In this document: one piece after another, positions 1-5,381 of the stretch
How positions within the stretch are numbered: the stretch's first letter is position 1
Layout: each line of letters opens with the position of its first letter
Assembly: GCA_007116835.1 (NCBI GenBank)
Contig: SKHS01000301.1
Coordinates: 1 to 16,149, forward strand
From: Halomonas sp.
GTDB taxonomy: Bacteria; Pseudomonadota; Gammaproteobacteria; Pseudomonadales; Halomonadaceae
Direction of reading: 5' to 3'
DNA: 16,149 nt
The notes under the pieces: model-generated
Databases searched by the model: none
What the model was told of the DNA's origin: nothing
The model's input: the letters and a program-made list of their open reading frames with translations, nothing else
Program-made: the position numbers and the translations under genes

Positions 1-454
1 CCTGCGCTTCGCGCTCATGCTCTGACAGTAGGTGGCGGCCAATCTCGCCTTCACGCCCACCCGACAGGGCAATCAGCCCGTCGCTTTGCGCCAGCACCCA
101 CTGCTTGTCCAAAATGGCCCGCCCTTGACGTTGGCCATCGGTCCACCCTTTAGAAATCAGCTCGGTAAGGTTGCGGTACCCGACATCGTTCATCGCCAGC
201 AGCGTAATGCGATACGGGTGAGCCTCATCATGAGGGTTATAGAGCCATAGGTCGCTGCCAATGATCGGCTTGAGGCCAGCGCCTTGTGCCGCTTTATAAA
301 ACTTAACCAGACCAAACAGGTTAGCTTCATCGGTTAAGGCCAGCGCCGGCATCCCGCGCTCAGCGGTGGTACTGACCAGTGACTTGAGTTTAACCAAGCC
401 ATCAACCAGGGAGTATTCACTGTGCAAACGTAGATGAACGAACGGAACCGTCAT
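1..454 (-). CDS. dnaE: DNA polymerase III subunit alpha, N-terminal part (truncated by window edge)
   Basis: Catalytic alpha subunit of the replicative DNA polymerase III. Only the first 151 residues are present; the gene runs off the left edge, and the family is usually about 1160 residues. The start is ATG at 454, translating MTVPFVHLRLHSEYSLVDGL, which matches the DnaE N-terminus closely. The visible part is the PHP domain, with further conserved blocks LALTDEANLFGLVKFY (about residues 38-53) and GLKPIIGSDL. In the HLRLHS segment Arg9 sits where polymerases with an active PHP domain have the first His of an HxH metal motif. This fits the degenerate, non-catalytic PHP domain known from E. 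coli DnaE. The ribosome site is weak (GAGAG about 6 bases upstream). The gene follows rnhB by 38 bases in the same direction, as in many gammaproteobacteria. The identification is secure, but nothing can be said about the polymerase core. Confidence 0.96.
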   Translation of the reverse strand, partial: MTVPFVHLRLHSEYSLVDGLVKLKSLVSTTAERGMPALALTDEANLFGLVKFYKAAQGAGLKPIIGSDLWLYNPHDEAHPYRITLLAMNDVGYRNLTELISKGWTDGQRQGRAILDKQWVLAQSDGLIALSGGREGEIGRHLLSEHEREAQ

Positions 455-492
455 GAGACTCTCAGCAACAAGGCTAGAACAATAGAAAAGGC

Positions 493-1110
493 TTACAGTA
501 GCGCTAACTGACGCTGTACTGGCGCAAAACTGCGGCGATGCTCGGCCAACGGCCCGTGAGCAGACAAAGCCGCCAAATGTGCTTTGGTTGGGTACCCTTT
601 GTGGCGGGCAAAACCATACTCAGGATAGCGCAGATCCAGCTCGGCCATCTGTGCGTCGCGGGCTACTTTGGCCAAAATTGAGGCAGCGGCAATCGCAGGG
701 TGTCGGGCATCGCCCTTTACCACCGCCTGCCCAGGCAATGCGTGACCGGGCAGCCGATTGCCATCCACCAGGAGATATTCTGCAGCGGGTGCCAGGGCGT
801 CAATTGCACGCCGCATGGCCAGGTGAGTAGCATGATAAATATTGAGCTGATCGACTTCAGCAGCGCTGGCTTCAGCCACCGCAAACGCTAACGCCCGCTC
901 ACGAATATCCACATCCAGCGCTTCGCGCTTTTTAGCGGTGAGCTTTTTTGAGTCTGTAAGCCCCTTAATAGGTCGACTCGGGTCAAGAATCACCGCCGAG
1001 GCGACCACGCTACCAACCAGCGGTCCGCGCCCCACTTCGTCAACGCCTGCTAACCAGTCACCTCGATAGTCGACCATCAAAGGAGGATAGTCTGTTGGCT
1101 TAACGGCCAT
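493..1110 (-). CDS. rnhB: Ribonuclease HII
   Basis: RNase HII (205 residues; E. coli 198) cleaves the RNA strand of RNA-DNA hybrids and nicks 5' of single ribonucleotides misincorporated in DNA, starting ribonucleotide excision repair. The family signature DEVGRGPLVG is at residues 24-33 and DSKKLT at 53-58. The likely metal ligands are Asp24, Glu25, Asp116 (in LLVDGN) and Asp134 (in VKGDARHP). The conserved SILAKVARD is at 144-152 and RHKGYPTKAH at 169-178. The ATG at 1110 has GGGAG just upstream and overlaps the end of lpxB by 11 bases, so the two are probably translationally coupled. An internal Met12 is a possible shorter start, but the upstream ATG has the better ribosome site. dnaE starts 38 bases downstream of the stop. 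Confidence 0.97.
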   Translation of the reverse strand: MAVKPTDYPPLMVDYRGDWLAGVDEVGRGPLVGSVVASAVILDPSRPIKGLTDSKKLTAKKREALDVDIRERALAFAVAEASAAEVDQLNIYHATHLAMRRAIDALAPAAEYLLVDGNRLPGHALPGQAVVKGDARHPAIAAASILAKVARDAQMAELDLRYPEYGFARHKGYPTKAHLAALSAHGPLAEHRRSFAPVQRQLALL

Positions 1111-2302
1111 GATGACTCCCGTCTTGAGCAGCTACTGTGTCGCGGCTGTCCAACGGCTGACCTGCCACCAGCGAGGTAATTGCTTGTGCCGCCCGCTGGC
1201 TGGCGCTGCGTCGTAGCGCACGGTGCATAGCGGTAAAGCGTGCCTCCAGGGCGTTGCGCTCTTGTGCATTGGTGAGCAGCAGATCAAGCTGATCAGCTAT
1301 CGCTTCTGGCGTTGCCGCGTCCTGAACAAGCTCAGGCACAACACTCTCTTGAGCAATCAAGTTGGGCAGTGAAATCCATTGGGTTTTTACCAGCCGCTTT
1401 GCCAGCCAATGGGTGGTGGGTGCCATTTTATAGGCCACCAACATCGACCGATGACACAACATTGCCTCTAGCGCTGCGGTACCCGAGGCGAGCAGCACAG
1501 CATCGCTGGCCACCATCGCCTCGCGCGCTTGACCATCCAACAGCATGACCCGCTCGCTTAGCGCAGGGTAGCTTGCCAAAAGCTGGCTAATTTCTTGATA
1601 CCGCTGATGGGTCGCTGCGGGAATAACCACATGCAGCGCATCATTACGCTGACAGAGCAGCTCGGCAGCGCGTAAAAACGTATCGCCCAAAAAGCGTATC
1701 TCATTGCCTCGCGAGCCTGGCAATAGCGCCACAACCGGTACCTGAGCGTTCAAGCCAAGCGCTTGGCGAGTCGCTTGGCGGTCATTCTCAAGCGGCAGTT
1801 CATCAGCGAGAGGGTGGCCAACAAAGGCCACCGGCACATGATGGCGATGGTAAAAATCAGCCTCAAAAGGCAGTAGCGTCAACATGCCATCGACCGCCTT
1901 GGCGATCTTTTTGACACGCCCTTGGCGCCATGCCCATACCGAAGGGCTGACGTAGTGGGCGGTTTTCAGACCAGCATCACGTAGCTGTTTCTCAAGGCCA
2001 AGATTGAAGTCAGGCGCATCGATGCCAATCATAATATCCGGCCGCCAAGCGAGCGCTTCTTCGCGCAGTGTGCGGCGCACACGAAGAAGCTCGGGCAGGT
2101 GTTTTACGACCTCGACCAAGCCCATCACCGATAAGGTTTCAAGGGGAAAACGACTGGCCAACCCTTGTGCTTCCATACGAGGGCCACCCAAACCGCGGAA
2201 CTCAATGCCAGGATGACACCGACTCAACTCGCTCATTAGGCCAGCTCCGAGGATATCGCCAGAGAGCTCTCCAGCCACAAGATAGACGCGCTGCAGTGTC
2301 AT
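1100..2302 (-). CDS. lpxB: Lipid-A-disaccharide synthase
   Basis: LpxB (400 residues from this start; E. coli 382) is the GT-B glycosyltransferase at the cytoplasmic face of the inner membrane. It joins UDP-2,3-diacylglucosamine and lipid X to give the tetra-acyl disaccharide-1-phosphate of lipid A. The N-terminal LVAGELSGDILGAG is at residues 8-21, GIDAPDFN at 93-100 with the conserved Asp98, and YVSPSVWAWRQGRVKKI at 117-133. The donor-side block with LLPGSRGNEIRFL follows. The open frame extends upstream to 2464 inside lpxA, but those residues do not resemble LpxB. ATG at 2302 gives the expected MTLQRVYLVAGE start. An in-frame ATG at 2335 is possible. Neither start has a clear Shine-Dalgarno sequence, so the exact start is the least certain point. 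The end overlaps rnhB by 11 bases, and 61 bases separate it from lpxA. Confidence 0.95.
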   Translation of the reverse strand: MTLQRVYLVAGELSGDILGAGLMSELSRCHPGIEFRGLGGPRMEAQGLASRFPLETLSVMGLVEVVKHLPELLRVRRTLREEALAWRPDIMIGIDAPDFNLGLEKQLRDAGLKTAHYVSPSVWAWRQGRVKKIAKAVDGMLTLLPFEADFYHRHHVPVAFVGHPLADELPLENDRQATRQALGLNAQVPVVALLPGSRGNEIRFLGDTFLRAAELLCQRNDALHVVIPAATHQRYQEISQLLASYPALSERVMLLDGQAREAMVASDAVLLASGTAALEAMLCHRSMLVAYKMAPTTHWLAKRLVKTQWISLPNLIAQESVVPELVQDAATPEAIADQLDLLLTNAQERNALEARFTAMHRALRRSASQRAAQAITSLVAGQPLDSRDTVAAQDGSHHGR

Positions 2303-2336
2303 AACAACAAGTGAACCGGTTGCATAGAGATCCATC

Positions 2337-2359
2337 GTTGATGTCGACGAGGCATCAAC
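2337..2359 (-). repeat. Inverted repeat (7-bp perfect stem) between lpxA and lpxB
   Basis: GTTGATG at 2353-2359 (minus reading) pairs perfectly with CATCAAC at 2337-2343 across a 9-base loop. It lies just after the double stop of lpxA and ends immediately before the alternative lpxB ATG at 2335. No T-tract follows, so it does not look like an intrinsic terminator. A role in mRNA processing or in start selection of lpxB is only inference. Confidence 0.4.
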
Positions 2360-2363
2360 ATTA

Positions 2364-3131
2364 TTAGCGCACAATACCGCGCGTTGAGCGCTCAATAGAG
2401 TCAGCAAACGTGGTGATTTCCGGCACATCGAACCGGCTGCGCATCTCGCTGATGGCCTGCTCAACAGTGAGACCTTGGCGGTAAATCAGTTTGTAGGCCG
2501 TACTTAGCGCAGCGATCGCCTCACGGTTAAATCCACGCCGCTTTAAGCCAACAAGGTTAAGGCCCCGCGCCTCGGCAGGGTTGCCATTAATCATCACGTA
2601 GGCGGGAGTGTCTTTTGTGATAATCGAGCCTCCGCCTGCCATGGCGTGCTCGCCAAAATGACAAAATTGATGCACCGCCGAAAGGCCACCCAAAATAGCG
2701 TGATCGCCAAGCGTGACGTGACCTGCCAAAGTGACTTGGTTGGCCAAAATACAGTCGTTGCCAATAACACAGTCATGACCTACGTGAACGTAGGCCATAA
2801 ACAAGTTTCGCGAGCCAATGGTGGTTTCGCTACGATCTTGGACAGTGCCACGATGTAGCGTAACGCCTTCGCGAACAACATTGTCATCGCCCATTACCAA
2901 CCGCGTTGGCTCGCCCGCGTATTTCTTGTCTTGGCAATCTTCACCTACCGAGGCGAACTGAAACACTCTCGTGCGCTCACCCAGTACGGTAGTCCCTTTA
3001 ATCACCACATGAGGACCAATCACGGAACCAGCGCCAATCGTGACACCGGGCCCAATGACACTAAACGGGCCAACCTCGACGTCGTCAGCAAGCTGCGCCT
3101 CAGGGTCAACCAGTGCAGTAGGATGTATCAA
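2364..3131 (-). CDS. lpxA: UDP-N-acetylglucosamine O-acyltransferase (acyl-ACP dependent)
   Basis: LpxA (255 residues; E. coli 262) catalyses the first lipid A step, transferring (R)-3-hydroxyacyl from ACP to the 3-OH of UDP-GlcNAc in the cytoplasm as a homotrimer. The N-terminal two thirds is a left-handed beta helix of hexapeptide repeats (IGPGVTIGAGSVIG and so on). The catalytic His is His119 in HVGHDC (E. coli His125), and His154 in AVHQF matches E. coli His160. The C-terminal helical part contains GLKRRGF and ends STRGIVR. Gly167 aligns with the acyl-length ruler Gly173 of E. coli. The start codon is TTG at 3131, not ATG. A strong purine-rich ribosome site (GAGAGGAAGG) lies just upstream, and TTGA overlaps the fabZ stop by 4 bases, so coupling to fabZ is likely. 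It ends with two tandem stops. Confidence 0.96.
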   Translation of the reverse strand: MIHPTALVDPEAQLADDVEVGPFSVIGPGVTIGAGSVIGPHVVIKGTTVLGERTRVFQFASVGEDCQDKKYAGEPTRLVMGDDNVVREGVTLHRGTVQDRSETTIGSRNLFMAYVHVGHDCVIGNDCILANQVTLAGHVTLGDHAILGGLSAVHQFCHFGEHAMAGGGSIITKDTPAYVMINGNPAEARGLNLVGLKRRGFNREAIAALSTAYKLIYRQGLTVEQAISEMRSRFDVPEITTFADSIERSTRGIVR

Positions 3132-3571
3132 GCTACCTTCCTCTCAGCACAAATGATTTCTGCTTCACAGGCTAATTCACCGTCCACCGTTGCACGGCAG
3201 GCAAACTTCCAAATACCTCGTTTGCCACGAATCACATTAGCTTCCAGCACTAGCTGGTCGCCCGGCATCACAGGTCGCTTGAAGCGCACCTTGTCACTTC
3301 CTACCAGGTAGTAAACATAGCCGTCGGCGGGCAGTTTATTAACCGTTTTAAAGCCTAAAATACCACATACCTGAGCCAACGCTTCAACCACTAAAACACC
3401 CGGCATAATGGGGTGATGGGGAAAGTGGCCATTAAAGAATGGCTCGTTAATGCTGACATTTTTGTACGCAACGATGGCTTCGCCTACGGTTAACGCCGTT
3501 ACTCGATCCACCAGCAAAAACGGATAGCGGTGAGGCAAGTATTCGCGAATTTCGTTAATATCCATAACCAT
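3128..3571 (-). CDS. fabZ: 3-hydroxyacyl-[acyl-carrier-protein] dehydratase FabZ
   Basis: FabZ (147 residues) dehydrates (R)-3-hydroxyacyl-ACP to trans-2-enoyl-ACP in type II fatty acid synthesis. It shares its substrate with the LpxA and LpxD acyltransferases encoded on either side, so its level helps set the phospholipid to lipopolysaccharide balance. The hotdog fold is evident. LPHRYPFLLVDRV is at residues 12-24, NVSINEPFFNGHFPHHPIMPG at 38-58, and the active-site pair is His49 and Glu63 (in VVEALAQ). RFKRPVMPGDQL follows near the centre. ATG at 3571 has AGAGGT about 7 bases upstream; Met3 is an alternative start with poorer spacing. A 155-base gap separates it from upstream lpxD and holds a good promoter candidate and two hairpins. 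The stop overlaps the TTG start of lpxA by 4 bases. Confidence 0.97.
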   Translation of the reverse strand: MVMDINEIREYLPHRYPFLLVDRVTALTVGEAIVAYKNVSINEPFFNGHFPHHPIMPGVLVVEALAQVCGILGFKTVNKLPADGYVYYLVGSDKVRFKRPVMPGDQLVLEANVIRGKRGIWKFACRATVDGELACEAEIICAERKVA

Positions 3572-3597
3572 CGTAACGACCTCTAAAATGACAAAAG

Positions 3598-3615
3598 GCC
3601 TGAGTAATATCAGGC
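3598..3615 (-). repeat. Hairpin in the fabZ leader (6-bp perfect stem)
   Basis: GCCTGA and TCAGGC (minus reading) form a perfect 6-bp stem with a 6-base loop, followed by CTTTTGTCATTTT and then the fabZ ribosome site. A second small stem-loop (5 bp, loop 6) lies directly upstream at 3621-3636. Together they look like a weak attenuator or a leader structure between the putative promoter and fabZ. Alternatively the palindrome could be an operator in DNA. Confidence 0.4.
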
Positions 3616-3650
3616 ACGAACCAGCAATCCCGCTGGCATGAAGGCTAGAG

Positions 3651-3678
3651 ATTATAACCTTCGGCCACTCAGCCTCAA
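3651..3678 (-). promoter_or_regulatory. Putative sigma-70 promoter for fabZ-lpxA-lpxB
   Basis: On the minus strand TTGAGG (3673-3678) is followed after 16 bases by a perfect TATAAT (3651-3656). Transcription would start near 3644, about 70 bases before the fabZ ATG. The 155-base gap after lpxD fits a secondary promoter within the cluster. The match is by eye. Confidence 0.5.
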
Positions 3679-3726
3679 GTTACTTACCCATCCTCCACCC
3701 GCTTAACCGCCGTATTGCTAGTAAAT

Positions 3727-4764
3727 TTACTCGCTGCGCTGACTTTTCTCTAACCGAGATAGGCGCTTAGCTATTTCATCTAGTTGTTTAAAGCGCACCG
3801 CATTTTTGCGCCACTGAGTATTGCTCATAGCGCCAGTACCTGACGAATAAACACCCGGCTCATGAATCGAGTTAGTCACAAGGCTCATACCAGTCACCTG
3901 GACACCATCACAAATAGTGAGATGACCAGAAAGCCCAACGCCACCGCCGAGCATGCAGTGCTTGCCCACTTTAGTGGAACCCGCAATACCCACACAGCCC
4001 GCCAGCGCGCTGTGATCACCAATGGTCACGTTATGAGCAATCTGTACTTGGCTATCAATTTTGACATCGTTGCCAATCACCGTATCACCCAGTGCACCAC
4101 GGTCGATACTGGAACAACTGCCAACCTCGACGTCATCGCCAAGCACAACCCCGCCTAACTGAGCGATTTTGTGCCAGCCAGCCCCATCATGGGCAAAGCC
4201 AAAACCATCGCCACCAATCACGCAGCCACTTTGTAAAATTCCCCGCTTACCTACCACAACACCATGGCAAACAGTCACATTGGCATGTAGCCGCGTTTCG
4301 TCACCAATCACGCTATCTGCGCCAATCACGCTACCCGCACCGACCACCACGCGCTCACCCAATACCACACCGGCTTCGATCACCGCATGCGCTTGGACGG
4401 ACACTCCCTCACCCAACATAGCGCTCTCTGCAACAACGGCGGAGGGGTGGATACCTGGCACATCCCGAGCAGGCAACGGATCGAATAGCTGTGAGAGCTT
4501 GGCGTATCCTAAGTAAGGATTGCTCGTTTCCAAGCGTGGGACAGGACAGTGCTTAGCATGCTCAGGATGTAGCAATACTGCCGCCGCCTGTGTATTCGCT
4601 AAATCTTTTAAGTACGCACGGTTAGTGAGAAAAGCAACGTGATGTGACGTCGCATCTTTGAGTGTAGCCAAGCCAATAATTGGCTGATCGGCGTCGCCCT
4701 CGAAATCAACGTCCAAGTGACGTGCGATATCTGCAAGAGTGAGGTGGTGAGAAGCGTGCGTCAT
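3727..4764 (-). CDS. lpxD: UDP-3-O-(3-hydroxyacyl)glucosamine N-acyltransferase
   Basis: LpxD (345 residues from this start; E. coli 341) is the third lipid A enzyme. It N-acylates UDP-3-O-acyl-glucosamine using (R)-3-hydroxyacyl-ACP. The N-terminal uridine-binding domain starts LTLADIARHLDVDFEGDAD (residues 8-26) and contains SNPYLGYAKL at 81-90. From about residue 100 there is a long left-handed beta helix of hexapeptide repeats, with GGDGFGFAHDG at 184-194 and DRGALGDTVIGNDVKID at 221-237. The catalytic His is His244 in QIAHNV, and EPGVYSSG is at 302-309. The C-terminus is a short coiled helix (IAKRLSRLEKSQ). The frame is open to an ATG at 4812, four bases after the skp stop, which would add 16 residues (MIAGCGAPAPLFLWAP). 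ATG 4764 gives the family's usual length, but neither start has a convincing ribosome site. It belongs to the skp-lpxD-fabZ-lpxA-lpxB series. Confidence 0.95.
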   Translation of the reverse strand: MTHASHHLTLADIARHLDVDFEGDADQPIIGLATLKDATSHHVAFLTNRAYLKDLANTQAAAVLLHPEHAKHCPVPRLETSNPYLGYAKLSQLFDPLPARDVPGIHPSAVVAESAMLGEGVSVQAHAVIEAGVVLGERVVVGAGSVIGADSVIGDETRLHANVTVCHGVVVGKRGILQSGCVIGGDGFGFAHDGAGWHKIAQLGGVVLGDDVEVGSCSSIDRGALGDTVIGNDVKIDSQVQIAHNVTIGDHSALAGCVGIAGSTKVGKHCMLGGGVGLSGHLTICDGVQVTGMSLVTNSIHEPGVYSSGTGAMSNTQWRKNAVRFKQLDEIAKRLSRLEKSQRSE

Positions 4765-4816
4765 GGGAGCCCAGAGAAACAGGGGTGCGGGGGCACCGCA
4801 CCCAGCAATCATGAAA

Positions 4817-5323
4817 TTAGTTTAACGAATCAAGGATCTGTGTGACCTCATCGGTCACGTTAGGCAGATCTGTCGATGAGTGCAAGACACCTTGAGGCTC
4901 GACGAGCACATCGATATTGTGGCGTTGAAGCACTTGCTCAACGGCTCGCTCAAGCTTCGACTCAGCGCCTTCCAAAAACCGCTGCTCAGAAGTTTGCTGT
5001 GCCTGCATGACTTCACGACGCAGCTGTTCGAAGCGACCACCTTTCTGCTGCAGCTCGGCAATCAATGAATCTCGCTGAGACTGCGGCATGGTTTCACCTT
5101 CGCGCTGTAGCCGCTCTTGCAACTGCTGCAGTTCGTTGCCTAGCGTTTGTGCCTCACGCTGCTGACTACCAATCTGGCCTTCCAACTGGCTCAGCGACGA
5201 CTGGGCCGACTGCGTGTTCATCAATGCGGCTCGCCAGTCTAGCACTGCCACTTCAGCGGCAGTCGCGTAGGCGGGTAGCGTCATTGCGCCTAATAGACAC
5301 ACAGCTGCTGTCAGTTTACGCAT
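4817..5323 (-). CDS. skp: Periplasmic chaperone Skp (OmpH family)
   Basis: Skp/OmpH (168 residues; E. coli 161) is a trimeric periplasmic holdase. It keeps unfolded outer-membrane proteins soluble on the way to the BamA complex encoded just upstream. A signal peptide is clear: MRKL, a hydrophobic core, and an AYATA region with cleavage near residues 20-22. The mature part begins with the short beta segment AEVAVLDWRAAL. A long, Gln- and Glu-rich coiled-coil helical hairpin follows (roughly residues 38-125), forming the tentacle arms. The final beta part contains NIDVLVEPQGVLHSS and a D-x-T-x-x-I-L helix. ATG at 5323 has AGGAG 8 bases upstream. It follows bamA by 58 bases and is followed closely by lpxD. 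Skp sequences diverge quickly, so the call rests on the architecture plus the conserved bamA-skp-lpxD order. Confidence 0.93.
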   Translation of the reverse strand: MRKLTAAVCLLGAMTLPAYATAAEVAVLDWRAALMNTQSAQSSLSQLEGQIGSQQREAQTLGNELQQLQERLQREGETMPQSQRDSLIAELQQKGGRFEQLRREVMQAQQTSEQRFLEGAESKLERAVEQVLQRHNIDVLVEPQGVLHSSTDLPNVTDEVTQILDSLN

Positions 5324-5381
5324 CGTGTTAACTCCTTTTAGTCAGGCAGTGGCACTCGCTCGCAAGCACCGTTTTACTACA

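Noticed and set aside
2303..2464. N-terminal extension of lpxB by 54 residues into lpxA
   Set aside because: The extra residues are the out-of-frame reading of lpxA and do not resemble LpxB; the family start motif begins at the Met encoded at 2302.
3862..4516. Several long plus-strand open frames opposite lpxD, and similar ones opposite lpxA and tsf
   Set aside because: They are antisense shadows of repetitive hexapeptide or high-bias coding sequence. The Thr/Asn-, Pro- or Ser-rich translations have no domain features.
4765..4812. Longer lpxD starting at ATG 4812
   Set aside because: It adds 16 residues that are not part of the family N-terminus and has no ribosome site. It is kept only as an alternative.
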